This document shows, piece after piece, positions 1 through 11,921 of a stretch of DNA of 64,000 bases. A model generated the notes under the pieces. That model was not told the DNA's origin and ran no database searches. It saw nothing but the letters and a program-made list of their open reading frames with translations. A program made the translations under genes and the position numbers. The DNA comes from Bryum argenteum (lineage: Eukaryota > Streptophyta > Bryopsida > Bryales > Bryaceae), in assembly GCA_037043015.1 (NCBI GenBank), contig CM073321.1, positions 39,886,420 to 39,950,419 of the forward strand. The letters run 5' to 3'. Within the stretch, counting starts at the first letter, position 1. Each line of letters begins with the position of its first letter.

Positions 1-30
1 AAGAGACATGCACATGTGACGAGATCTTAC

Positions 31-1130
31 CAAGTATAAGAACTTAACGAAAACGTCTAGGGTGACTGGGTACCAAGTTTCTTTCTTGGCCTTGGCGTTC
101 TTGCAGATTCGGTAGTCCTCTGGACTTATGAGATCTTTGAAATCGTGCAGTTTGAGCTTACCAAATTTCCTCATGCGTTGGAGTTTAGCACAGAGGCTGT
201 CTTCAACATGGTCATGTTCAGTAGACCTACATATGACAATCAGAAATTAGTAACGTTGATGAGAGATAAAATATAGAACAAATTCCAGTTTAAGAATGAG
301 ATTCCGTCTTACCAGTTGATGTCATTCATAACGTCTAGGAGCAAACTGCTCTCCCCGCGAGCATCAAGGATGATACAATCGACCGATATATGCCACGAAG
401 CATCCATCTTGTGGTACCTTTGGATGTGCCGCATCCACGCCGTAACACGATGGTTACCTTCATAAACGTAGAAGTACTTGCCGATGAGATGATGGAGATC
501 CGGATCCAACCGCAACGTCTTGTCGAACTCGTCATTGGCCTCTCTCCAAAGCGGATCCGTGAACACATCATCTCCGGCATCCACAGGTTTTTCTCTCCCT
601 TTCCTATCGAAGGGAGAAACGTACATGACCCGGTCTCCCTCGCGGTAGCCTTTGTTGAACTCATTCTCCAATTTCCGGACGTCTTGTTCCGATATAGGTC
701 GAACCATAGGATATCAAACAAGGCGACACAATGGAATTAGCATGCGAGACTTCTTTACAGGTTTGTATCGCAACCTGTTGATGATGGCGATTGAATCACT
801 TTTGTGAATCATTCGCATCTCATTTGCACTCCAGTCGGGATGCTTGTTTTGAAGATGAGGCGGCATGTGGACAATCCCGACGTTGACACTTCCCGGCAGT
901 GCAGGTTCCTCATCATCGGAGAGAGAATCGTGTCTATCCTCAGCATCGAATGTTTGAGGACGATGGGCCGGTTCCGACGAACTTTCATGCGGAAGCGCAT
1001 CGCTCGAGCCTTCTTGTCGTTGTTGTTGTAGAATGATCTCTTCATCACCTATGATGTTATGATTGTGATCGGAAAGAGGAGGTTCAACATCCTCATCAAC
1101 TTCGACTAGAGAGGCTGGTGATAATCCCAT
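31..1130 (-). pseudogene. ParB/Srx-like domain protein, partial (runs off the left edge)
   Basis: Two exons are visible: 313-1130 and 31-226, joined by a GT-AG intron whose splice restores a Trp codon; a further donor at 30 shows the gene continues out of the window. The first exon begins with an acidic, Gln- and Ser-rich stretch, then a ParB/sulfiredoxin-like fold ending in the motif EGNHRVTAW, which resembles the GxHR nucleotide-binding box of ParB. The second exon continues with a Lys-rich stretch. ParB-like domains bind or hydrolyse nucleotides or nick DNA; the role here is unknown. One in-frame TGA (714-716) separates the acidic part from the ParB part, with the frame unchanged on both sides. 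Position 1130 follows a good acceptor (TTGACAG), so it may be an internal exon edge rather than the start. The ParB part differs in detail from that of the gene at 15.2-18.8 kb, so it is a distant relative. Confidence 0.6.
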
Positions 1131-1260
1131 CTGTCAAGAAAAAAACCAAGTTTAACAACGTAACAAAAATATGTCGAAATCAAAATAAAAAATGAATCCA
1201 ATCATAAAATTGATATATGATGAAGATAAACATAAAGTATCATATAATTCAAACAAATAT

Positions 1261-4200
1261 CTAAGTCGACTTCGATTTTGCTGCAAGTCGTGGAGAACGT
1301 CGTGGAGCAATTCTAGCCAATGTCTTTGCTTGGAGACGACGGGCTTTGGCTTGTGCATAATAGTTTCGCATGTAACATGCCCGTGCAACCCGATCAACAT
1401 CAACACTTGAAGTGTGACGGACAAGAGATGCAGCAGGGGGCGTAACTGGAGCTGATGACATTGCTACAGCCAAACGACGAGACTCAACTACTTTTTGAAC
1501 ATGAACTCTAAGCTGTGATAAGTCGCTATCAGCGTCCGAATCTTCTTCCTCCACAATGGAAATTTTCGTCACACAATGCATAGGATCCTGTAATCCCACA
1601 GAAAAAATTTATAAAACACCAATAAACAAACATATTAAAAGCAGCCAACCACAAGAACGCATTGCAAGAGTAATTGATCGCTCTTTGCCCTTTACAAAAC
1701 ACAAACTTCTATCATCATAGACATGCAATTAATCTCACTATTAGTTTTAGACCTTGATACGAACTTAGTACACCGTACAACGCAATAAACAACCGGGCCA
1801 ATACGAATGAGACGGTAAAGATAAACGATGGACAAAATGGCCTGAGGAGGATTGATTCAAGATAAATAATTCAGGAGACGTCAGCCTTGCGTCCACGCAA
1901 GGCTGACACTCTTCAGAGAAATCCATGGACTACACTTCAACACTCTTTTGGCAAACAATTCGAGGAACCTAGAAACAGCAGTCAAGCCAACGGTGAACAT
2001 GACAAAGCACTCCCTGCATAGCAATGACGACACCACGGAGGCACCTCCTGTACAGGATTCAGGGAACCTTGGTTGAAATCCGATCAGCCTTTGACCGGAC
2101 TGACGGTGCACCAAAATAGAAAGAGCATTAGGAGGATTAAAAAGTCAAAATAAAAACCCAATTCCGGACCCTCCGAGGTCAGCCTTGCGTGGACGCAAGG
2201 CTGTCACTCCCGGCTGTCACTCCCCAGTCAAAGCCAGTTTCAAGTTCATCACTGAACCTGCCATTTCGGTAAACAACACTAGGAGCCTCCAATCGGCAGT
2301 CAAGGCGACCAGGACCAGCATGGTTCCAACAAAGAACAACCAAGAGGGATTCCTGCACTGCTTTCAGGACGCACTGAGGCTCATCCCGTATAGGATTCAG
2401 GACCCCTGGATGGGCAATCGATCTCCCTTTCAGAGGACCGAAAGTGCACCAAAAAACGAAGAGCATCAGGAGGATAGATCAATTAGATTATCAGCGAAGA
2501 TCCGGACCCTCCGAGGTCAGCCTTGCGTGGACGCAAGGCTGTCACTCTCCGGAGCGTTCCAGTTCCAATTTCAAAACACTGAACTTGCCATTTCGGTTAT
2601 CAACACGAGGAGCCTCCAAACGGCACTCAAGGCGACCAGGATCAGCATGGTTCCAACGAGGAACATCACAGAGGCACTCCCTACTCAGCCATCACGACGC
2701 ACCAAAGCACCTCTTGAACAAGTTTCAAGACACCCCGATGGGCATCCGATCTCTCTTTAGCCGGACCGAAGGTGCATCAAAATACGAAGAGCATCAGGAG
2801 GATTGAATAATCAAAATAAATACGAACTTCCGGACCCTCCGAGGTCAGCCTTGCGTGGACGCAAGGCTGACTCTCCTACGAGCAATCCAGTTCGAATTTC
2901 GAGACACTGATCCGAGGACTGTCAGCCAACGAGGAACATCACAGAGCAACCCTTGCATAGCCATCACGATACCACCGTGGCTCCTCCTGAACAGGATTCA
3001 TAACACCTCGATGGGCATCCGAGTATCAAACGCGGACCGGATCGAAGGTGCAACAAAATACGAACGACATCAAAAGGATTGAAATATCAAAATAAAAAAC
3101 AAGTTTTGGACCCTCCGAGGTCAGCCTTGCGTGGACGCAAGGCTGACACACCTACGAGCAATCTGTTCCAATTTCGTGACATTGAACCTGCCAAATCGGT
3201 AAACAATACGAGGAGCCTCGTAACGACTGTCAAGCCAACGAGGGACATCACAGAGCACTCCCTGCGCAGCCATCCGATACCACCGAGGCACCTGGCTCCT
3301 GTACAGGATTCAGGACACCTCGACGTCCCTATCAGGTAATAAAGTGCACCAAAATACGATGAGCACGAGGAGGATTGAAAAATAAAGTAAACAACCAAGG
3401 TTCCGGACCCTCCGAGGTCAGCCTTGCGTGGACGCAAGGCTGACTCTCGTACGAGCAATCCAGTTCCATTTTAAAGAATTTTAACCTGCCATTTCGGATA
3501 TCTACACATGGAGCGACCGAGACCAGCATGGTTCTAACTACGAGCAACAGAGAGGCACTCTTGCATAGCCTTCACGACGCACAAAGGCTCCTTTTATATA
3601 AGATTCAGCACACCTCGATGGGCATCTGATTTGCCTTCACCGGACCAAAAGTGCCACAAAAGACGAAGAGCATCGGGAGGATCGAAAACTCCAAAAAAAA
3701 GCCAAGATCCGGACCCTCCGAGGTCAGCCTTGCGAGGACGCAAGGCTGTCACTCCCCAGAGCGATCCTGTTGCAATTCCGAGACAGTGAACTACCAATTC
3801 CGGAAACAGCACAAGGACCCTCTGAACGGCTGTCAGCCAACGACGAACATCACAGAGCAATCAAGGCGACCGGGACCAGCATGGTTCCAACTTCGACCAA
3901 GAGAGAGGTACTCCCTGCACAGCCTTCACGACGCACTGAGGCTCCTATATACAACATTCAGGACGACTTGATGGGCATCTAATTTGCCTTGACCGGACCA
4001 AAAGTGCAACAACATACCAGAGCATCAGGAGGATTGACAATAAAAAAAAAAAACCAAGATCCGGACCCCCGAGGTCAGCCTTGCGTGGACGCAAGGCTGT
4101 CTCTCCCCGGAGCGATCCTGTTGCAATTCCGAGACACTGAACTGCCAATTCCGTAAACAGCACGAGGACCCTCTGAACGGCGGTCAACCAACGACGAACA

Positions 4201-4696
4201 TCACAGAGCAAACCTGCATAGCCATGACGATGCCACCGAGGCTCCTCCTGCAAAGGATTCATGACACCTCGACGGGCATCCGAGTATCCAACGCGGACCA
4301 GACCGTAGGTGCACCAAAATACGATAAGAATGAGGAGGATTGAAAATTCAGAATAACAACCAAATTCCGAGGCACCTCCTCGAAATCATCGATTACAGAT
4401 CGCTGGAGGCATCGGAGGACACCTAGCTGCAATGCATCCAATCTATTTTCGTCACAAGAAGGTGGACCGGGGAAGAAGAGCATACGGAGGAGTGCAACAC
4501 ACACCTTGAACTCGCTTGAGCTCCAGTTCTGCAGCTCCGCACGGGATTTCAACAGTTCTTCTTGAGCATTACGACGATTCTTGTAGAATTCATTCCAAAC
4601 TTTCGATTCTGAACTGGTACTCACATTCTGCAGAGTTGTATCAATGTTCTCCCCCTCGCTTCGCACTCCCTCCTCCTCTTCGATTCCGTTCGCCAT
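1261..4696 (-). CDS. Small unrecognised gene, first and last exon
   Basis: The ATG at 4696 opens an exon of about 105 codons, rich in Glu and Ser at first and then hydrophobic (motif VALLRMLFFPGPP), ending near 4380 at a possible donor in GAGGTGCC. The best partner is a terminal exon at 1261-1587, preceded by the acceptor TTACAG and ending in TAG. It encodes an acidic stretch, a Lys/Arg-rich segment (KARRLQAKTLARIAPRRSPRL) and a basic tail that could be a nuclear localisation signal. Between them lies the hairpin-bearing tandem array, which would be intronic. I do not recognise the protein. That these two exons belong to one transcript is inferred from strand, order and splice signals only; they could be ends of two genes. 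Confidence 0.35.
1862..4370. repeat. Tandem array, eight ~300-bp units each with a hairpin
   Basis: Eight imperfect direct units, 276 to 351 bp apart. Each contains GGACCCTCCGAG followed by a near-perfect inverted repeat with 12-bp arms, GTCAGCCTTGCG and CGCAAGGCTGAC, around a four-base loop (TGGA; TCCA in the first unit, AGGA in the seventh). Hairpins start at 1880, 2178, 2517, 2844, 3120, 3417, 3723 and 4074. In several units the outer two bases of the right arm are changed (GCTGTC). Each unit also carries a block with GACCAGCATGGTTCCAAC, a block with TCACAGAG, a GATGGGCATC block, and an A-rich tract just before the next hairpin. The open frames across the array lie in both strands and change from unit to unit, so they are not genes. 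Confidence 0.9.
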
Positions 4697-4924
4697 TGCT
4701 TCTTGCTCTGAAATCGTTACTTCGCCCTACAATTCGATCTTGATTTCGATGAAGTACACATACACAATCTCTCACAAGTTCCACTACAAGACAAACCTTC
4801 GAATTCTCCATTCTATTGTCTACAAGCACCAACTTTTGTCAGTGCCGCATTTGACTAAACTCCAAACAGAACCCCCGCTCCAAGCCTCAGAATTGTCCAA
4901 TAATTCTAAAGCTATGGCTAGGGT

Positions 4925-5213
4925 TTGACAGTGGCACGTCGAAGAAAGGGCCTGCGGCGAGCCAGGCGAGCCCGCCCGCCGAGCCAGCATGAAGGCAGGC
5001 CGTAAGCCGCCCGATGAGCGAGCAGGCAATAAGCCGCCCGCCGAGCGAGCAGGCCCTGCAAGCCGCCGAGCTGTAAGCCCGGAACCCGCCGAGCTGTAAG
5101 CCCGGAACCCGCCAGTAATACCATTCATACTGGCCCCTGCATACAGCAGGACCAGCGAGCCTTAACGGGCCCGGGGCCATCCAACCTTACCGGCCCCGCC
5201 ACCCTCAAAAAAT
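4925..5213. repeat. GC-rich block with short direct repeats
   Basis: A GC-rich island in AT-rich DNA. It contains two adjacent copies of GCCGAGCTGTAAGCCCGGA and two copies of an AAGCCGCCCG(C/A)... unit. It resembles the GC-rich blocks at 45.96, 53.24, 56.33 and 60.9 kb in composition and abruptness but has a different core word. It may be the subterminal part of a DNA transposon. No terminal inverted repeats were found. Open frames here are by-products of composition. Confidence 0.5.
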
Positions 5214-5551
5214 TGTCAACTTTTTAATACTACATAACGTAATTGGAATTGCATTAACTGAAAAATTAGTCAAGTATTTATATTCATTTTTTTTTACTAC
5301 CACATCATTTATGTATCGTTTAATAAACACGTCATTTGCGTGTACAGAAAGACCGTCACGAGTACTAAAACTCATATCCACTAAAAATGTGTACCCAATA
5401 GGTTAACATATATTTTGAATTAATAAAGTCATCATCCAATTCTTCAATTGCTTACGAAAACGACACAACTAAGCGTCTACACTAAGGAGGTGAAGGCTAA
5501 GATGTGTCCGGTTTCATTCATGACACTAAGGAAAAAGGACATATCAGTTAC

Positions 5552-6194
5552 CTCCTTCTCTAAATCTGGATCACTGTTGTCCTTCTCTTTTGGCGATTCA
5601 GTGAAATCCTGCAATGCACCTGTTCGTTCTTCGTTGTTGGAGATATCATTTCCATTCTTTTCATCATCGTCAATGCTTAAATTTTCATCCCCATCGTCTT
5701 CGTAAGTCCTTCTAACATCATCCTAGGTTTCATACATAAATATCAATTAGCACAAAGTACACACATTCTAAAGTTCAACATTTGAGGTCATAACGTACCT
5801 GTTTTTCCGAATCCACCGCATCACAATCACCTCCAATGTAGTGACTCTGAGACTCGCTTGATATTGAAGTCCGTCTCCCACGCTCTAGCTCATCGACTAT
5901 GCTCTTCGACTCCGACAGTCCTTGAGATGTGTTCATCTCTGCGATCTCCACAACCGTGTCAAGATTGATAGACCGCATCTTCACACTTCGCCTAAACTGT
6001 GGCCCAACCTCTTCATCGTCTCCGTCAATGTCCGCGAGACCATGCTCGTCTCCACTTGACAGAGACACTCCCCCCTTACGCAAAGCGCTTCGCTTCAGAG
6101 CTTTCGTATTACTAAATCTTGTCCCACCCCTCCTCTTCTTTCTCTTAGGCATAGTCTCATTCGATCTCTCAGATCCGTGGCTCACAGCATCCAT
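5552..6194 (-). CDS. Charged nuclear-type protein, two exons seen
   Basis: Exon 1 runs from the ATG at 6194 to a donor (CAG|GTACGT) at 5799. Exon 2 is 5552-5722, bounded by the acceptor CCTAG and the donor GAG|GTAACT. The first exon carries a basic motif, PKRKKRRGG, that looks like a nuclear localisation signal, followed by acidic patches (DIDGDDEE) and Ser-rich sequence. Exon 2 is strongly acidic (EDDGDEN, DDDEKN). No catalytic domain is visible and I do not recognise the family. The donor at the end of exon 2 implies more exons to the left, but none can be placed before the GC-rich block at 5.2 kb. A second possible start lies at the PKRKK methionine. It may be the 5' part of a larger transposon-borne gene. 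Confidence 0.45.
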
Positions 6195-6735
6195 GACCTC
6201 TAGACGTTGTAGAATCGAACACAACTGGAATGGACTCAAATTCGGAATCACCAATACACAACAGACAATGAAAGGGTCGATATTATCGTTCTCCCTCTAT
6301 TTGAACACTTTCGAGTACCATGCGTTGGACCTAATATCTTTAATTGATCAGTAATTATAGCAACTGCAATGACGGCTCACGGAGCGCCATATATGACAGT
6401 ATCTGACAGATAATGCTAATCCAATTTTTAAATATACAGCCAGCTACTCTGACAAAGACGGCCGCCGTCACTTTTCCGAAATTAAAGACTGCACAATTTA
6501 ATGATCCTGCTTAATCTTGCTCATTCCCTGACATGGTCTAATTTAATAAAACAAACCTACTATGTACCTTAATTCACATTATTTACCAGTCAATTATGAA
6601 TTACTAACGGTACCGTCATAATCTACCAAATACAGACTCTTAGAAGCCTCTTCTTTATATTATAAATACATTCAAACAAGTTAAGTTTCTCCTACCGTCG
6701 CTGAACACATCTCTTCTCGCTTGCGATCTAGCACA

Positions 6736-9700
6736 ATGGATTCCGTTCACAACGTCGTAGAGATTAGTTCCAGCATTTCGTCCGCTCCTACACGCATTCC
6801 ACCTGGGTCTGATGGCGTGGCTGTTGTCACTCCTCAATGGCTTGCCCTTCGATTTGGATACGATGAGACTTCCTTATGGTTAGAACGCGAGGTACTAGAC
6901 CCGATTACTCTTCTTGTTCAAGACTCGAGTTTGAAGCACTGTCCCTACACGATAACAACAAAGCAGATTTGGAAGTTTAGACCAGGCAAATACCGCCTCT
7001 ATGGTATCACAGAGTCCGTCATGAACGCAAGTACTGTTCTCTTGACCCCGCGTACTTCTTCTACTATCTCGCATGCAGCTCCGCTCCTAGCTCGTGTCAA
7101 AATCGAACCAGGCCGTCGCGTTAGTATAGATTTGTCAGATTCCTCTAGCGACGAAAAAACATCTCCCGTCCAAACACGTCGCCCTGCGGCAAACCTCCCT
7201 TCCCCGAGTTCTGCTTCGATCCCCTCTGTTGATTTAAGTCCTTCGCCCTTCACACTGTCAGAGGCTATAAAACCCAAAAAAATTCTTCCTTCTCTTCTAA
7301 AACTGAGTTCCATGTCTGGTAGCAAAACTATCTTGAAGAAAATCAACTTCGAAACCATCCGTACGGTCTGCACCCCCTCACTTCCTCCGTCCTTCAATGG
7401 AGATGTTCTATACATTCTACCTCCCGTCACCCCCTCATCTGTACACTGGAATGCCAAGTCTATGGAGGGTATGGACAAGCGTTTCGATGGCCATGTGTGG
7501 ACGAGAACGATGACCACAAACATCAGCAACACCCTTGGCTTATCCTTTCGCTATTCAGGCTGTGTGGGTCATTTGCAGTGCCACAATCAAAATTGCGGTT
7601 TCTTGGAACGACCGGATCGGACTGCAGGAGTAAACGAGGTGGAGTTCGAAGGCATTATCAAAGATCCGTTTGCGATTGGCAAAGTACATCCACCATCCTC
7701 CACCATTGTCTGTAAGATTTACAAAGAACCTCCAGTCTGTGTTGCTCAGTGCTCCGCTAGAATCTTCTATGTCTTTGGGAAGGATGATCAGGAGCGTGCT
7801 TGTATTCATCTTGGTACCCACAAACACCCTGTTAAGGTCGGAGTGTATAGATGCACAAAGAAGAAGATAGATGAGCTACTAGAGGAGCATGTAGACCGAA
7901 ATCCACAAGCAACAGTTTCCAAAATCGTCATGGAAACTAGCAAAGATCTCTTAGGAAATATCCTACTCCGTCAGGAAGGTGATCCTATAACCTCGCAGCT
8001 TTCAATCCAAGAGTTAGAGCCAGTTTTCGAACAATGTAGAGAGTTGAACTCTCCTGCCATACGGCACCGTGTCTACACTTTCAGATATTTGCGCAGATAT
8101 GGAGTTTTGGATGGGATCACCAAGCTCATAGGGCTTAGCAAGTGAGCCTTTGTGCAACGAAACATGTTCCCCGGCCAAGGAGACGACTCCGACAAAGTCT
8201 TCATTTTCAAGATGTCCGAGGTCGGTCCTGCTAGCGGTGTTGACCTCGTCCGCCGTATGCAACCTGGCGGCAACCTCTCCCACGCTTGGATGATGTTCGA
8301 CCACGTCAAACGAGTCAAGAACTGGACCACGATGGCGTGCCACGTGTACGACTCCCGATACCAACGCATTCTAACTATTGCGTGTTGTGATTTCCAGTCC
8401 GAGGATAGAGAAGCTCAACTCGTCTTTTGGAAGAACCTTAACCATGTTATGGCTAGGCACGGAGTACCAAAGCCAGAGTTCCAAGGATTTATGGCTGACA
8501 GTGCTCAAGCCAATTGGAATGCTGTGCGCATCATTTATGGGTCGGGGAACCCTACAGTCTCCATGGAAGGCCGTGAACGAACGTGTTACTTCCATTGGAC
8601 GCAGTCCCTTGAGAAACACACCAAACAGTACATCGTTCACGAACTACAAGATCAACACAAGGTTCTTTGTAAGCAGTACAAAGACGCCCGCACCATGCAA
8701 GAGGAGGAGACTCGCTACTGGGCCATTCGAGCGTGGTGGTCCTCATCGAACGCCACTTCCGAAAGTGGGCTCCAACACCTCGGCCATTGGCTTGCCTACT
8801 GGCATTTCCGCTATAGACAATGGGGTGGATTTATGGAATTAGTGAGTTTCCTTACCTATACTTTTTATTATTTAATTATGATATTGTAATCTACTATTTT
8901 CTTTATATACGTAAATGATTCTATTTCTTTATTCTGGATTTCAAATAAACTGTGATGGGAAATATAATGCAGGAAAAAAAATACTCTCCAGAAGAGTTAG
9001 CGGAGATGCCGTCCTGTAACCTTGCTGAGACGGTACACAACAAATGGTCACAAGCCTCTGGCAATAAGGGAGGGGACCTCTACGTCGCCGCTGTTGACGA
9101 TTATGTACGCGCATTCCTCCAAGTAGTGGCTTATCATCAATTCAACAAGGGTGGCGAAGGTGGTTGTGGTCCATCTACAGAGGAACTTCAACTTCGCGCA
9201 GTTCGACGCAAAGCTCTTCGCACTGCTCAACGCAAGGCTCACCGTACAGGAGATCCATTGGATATCAACAAGGCAGTACTGAATTTTCCTGAAGCTCAAG
9301 TTTTCTGTACTCGTGACGCCCACTTGGAAGGAGCTGAGGTCTTTGGTACAAAGAAACGGAAGGCAAATGTTCCCATTGGAGCGGATGAAGAAACACATCG
9401 TCCTAATACCGTGAGCTTTTTACGTCCCCAAATCACGAGAAGGGTTACCCGAGCTTGTGCTGTGAGTTTGGGTGCTATCTACGAGGAAGAAGAAGTTCAA
9501 GAATGCCCTCAGGAACCATCTACCTCTACGGAACCGAGTATCCAACGCGTGACCTCGGTTCAAGAGACTAAGGTGAACGAGAGATTGTGGCACAGTTCTC
9601 GACTCAACGGCAACTCTTCCAAGGCTTGTTGGGCAAATATGGCAGTGACTAAGAAGAAATGTACATCACGCATAGTTCAGAACGGGAAGGCTACGCCGGC

Positions 9701-10439
9701 TCCTACTTACACTGGAATCTAGAAGCCTCCTCAGCGTCGCAAAGTTGAAGAACAATTCTTTTTTTGTGCAGACGATATTGAGAGATGCGTAAAGGGTTAT
9801 CGTCGGAGATGGATTGAGCAGTTCTCTCGGTCCCAAGATCGACCACCTATCCCTTCAGTGTGGCCTGTCAAAATAGGGACAAATCTGACACGTACCGAAA
9901 TCGAGGCGTTGGAGAATGCAGGATTCCAACTCCCACAGAAGGAGCGCCTTCCTATAAACCGGACATTCAATAATATTATCCCTCCACGGGACTTGTCACA
10001 CATCCCGGTGCCGGACGATGCGAACGTTTTCCCCAAATCTCGAAAATCGAAGAATCTCCGTCGAGTCACTTCTGCAACACCGAAGTTGATGAAGGGAGTC
10101 GATTCGGCTCGAGCTTTGCAAGCCACCATACTCAAGGTGACCATGATACCGCAGCCTGGTTTTGGTTCTATTGTTGACTTGGAGTCGGATTCGGGGTCAG
10201 TTTATCAAGTTTTAATAAGTGCATTGCCTAATTGTACTTGCCCAGTAATGAAGGACACACTTGCTAAGTTGGGTAGGAAAGGATGTCCATATAGACCCTG
10301 TAAGCACCTTTACTATATCTTTGTTAGGGTCTGTAATTTTGATGTTGATAGCGACCTTTTTATCCACGCGCCTACCTTCAGTTTCAATGAGGTGAAAAGG
10401 ATTCTAGAGTGTGGTGTCCTAGACCATGCCAGAGACTAA
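6736..10439 (+). pseudogene. MULE (Mutator-like) transposase
   Basis: Exons 6736-8841 and 8973-10439 flank a 131-bp GT-AG intron (GTGAGT...TGCAG). In order: a Ser/Thr-rich N-terminal third; a Cys/His cluster (HLQCHNQNCGF, about residue 275-285); a DDE core with the MULE pattern CHVYDSRYQRIL, then GFMADSAQANW, then CYFHWTQSLEKH; a helical region containing SCNLAETVHNKW; and a C-terminal SWIM-type zinc finger (CTCP...CKH, near 10230-10305). MULE transposases cut and paste their element, and the SWIM finger is usual for the plant Mutator group. Two stops break an otherwise continuous frame: TGA at 8143-8145 and TAG at 9720-9722, both explicable by one C-to-T change. The copy is therefore probably inactive. 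I could not find long terminal inverted repeats by eye. Confidence 0.85.
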
Positions 10440-11310
10440 AGGACACCCTACACATACTCTACATGTTCTACTATAATATTCTGTCTTTCCTATCTTATGT
10501 ACTATGATTTCACAATTTAGTGAAAATCAAAATATATAATTATACATGTTCCAAAACCAAATGTTCCTATTTAACAGATTTTATGCTTGTAAGTAGGTAC
10601 CATGCACAATGTAATGTTATCGTTTGGGGTAAAAACTGGCTCTATGTGCATCTCAAGCATGCATAATTGTAAAATTCTGTCTCCCAATTCCGCGGCTATA
10701 GGGTCCTAAATCCACGGTAATAAGTCAATAATATTCGAATATTCTCAAGAATATTCTTTCAAAAAATTAAAAAATTAAAAAAATGTTACATTTTCTTACT
10801 AAAAATACGAAATCACCGCTCAAAAATAAGAATTTCTGCAATCACCGCTCACCGCTCTACGCTCACCGCTCACACCCCGGCTACGTCCATCACGGGGACT
10901 AACTTGGAGAGCGACACTTACCAACCCCATGTTTAGAGATGCTCCAAAGCACGTTTGTCGTCGTCGTGCCAGCTCTGGTATATGGTGACGAACGCGAACT
11001 TGAATTTTCACGTCGCTGAAGCTTCAAAATCCGTTGCTCCAATGCATCGCGAACTGGAGGACAACTAACTCTGCACTCAAATCCATCGTGAGTCTGGCGC
11101 TTCCGTACTATGCGCCCGCCATTACACGAGGGTCACCGCCAGACTCATGAGGTGATAAACAAAGAGCCGGGGACTCGAAAATGACCGGTATGGGCACGAC
11201 TGCTGCAGTTGTCGCCTAAGTGCATTAAAAGACATAGAGAAATGTAAGTAAACTACGATTGAAGTTAAAAACTAAGAAAAACTCATAAATGAACTGCTTC
11301 AAGTATGTCA
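10440..11310. other. Non-coding stretch with TCACCGCTCA repeats
   Basis: AT-rich 3' flank of the MULE gene, then at 10815-10875 several copies of the word TCACCGCTC(A) close together, possibly the outer part of the element's terminus. No gene seen. Confidence 0.4.
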
Positions 11311-11313
11311 TAC

Positions 11314-11655
11314 CTGTACGGGAAGTGCATCATCAACTAACTCAGAATCATCGTAAAGCTTTCTTTGCGGAGCGCCACCTCGACTTGAATAGTCAATTAG
11401 GGTACGGGTCTTCAGCGGGGAAGGAGAACATGCAGAGTGTGGTCGCTTACTGCCAAAAGGAGGACTATCCACAACACCATCATCAATTGCCATTGTCGAG
11501 TAGTCCATAGTTGATTGTGCAGTAGCTGCTGAGTACATTATGTGGCCCATTCCACTCTGCGAAATTGAGTATTGTCCGTAGTCCAAAATTGAATCAGCAG
11601 AAGTAGCGCAACGGAAATCAAAATCATTGTCCGAAACCGAGACGGAATTGGACAC
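11314..11655 (-). CDS. Isolated exon, Ser-rich protein
   Basis: An open exon bounded by a good acceptor (ATCCAG, 11656-11657) and a good donor (CAG|GTATGA at 11314). It encodes a Ser/Asp-rich, probably disordered segment with words such as YGQYSISQSGMGH and a basic patch PFGSKRPHS. No domain recognised. It lies downstream of the FCP1-like gene's stop codon, so it belongs to another transcript or is an alternative 3' part of that one. Confidence 0.35.
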
Positions 11656-11921
11656 CTGGATACGAATTCATTTTAGAGGAATCATCAACAAGGATGATAT
11701 GCAATATGATATAACCAAATCAACTCGACGCGAGTTAAACCAATGCTGAGAGAACTAGCACCATCAAATACTACGATAAAATAAAGGGTCGGACACAAGC
11801 CCGCTCTCAAATGACATCAGTCCAAGAGGAGACATTAATATTGAAATCATTTATTATAATCTACACAATATACATGACAAATTTGAATCTTGTTTGGTGA
11901 GACCAATCTTGGTTAACAAGC

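Noticed and set aside
2185-3860. Open frames of up to 191 codons on both strands in 2.2-3.9 kb.
   Set aside because: They follow the tandem array, change frame from unit to unit, and encode no consistent product.
1862-4370. CRISPR array.
   Set aside because: Units are ~300 bp with diverged bodies, not short repeats with unique spacers, and the DNA is eukaryotic with introns.
4820-5180. Ala/Arg/Gly-rich open frames in the GC-rich block.
   Set aside because: Overlapping frames of similar repeat content; they result from base composition.
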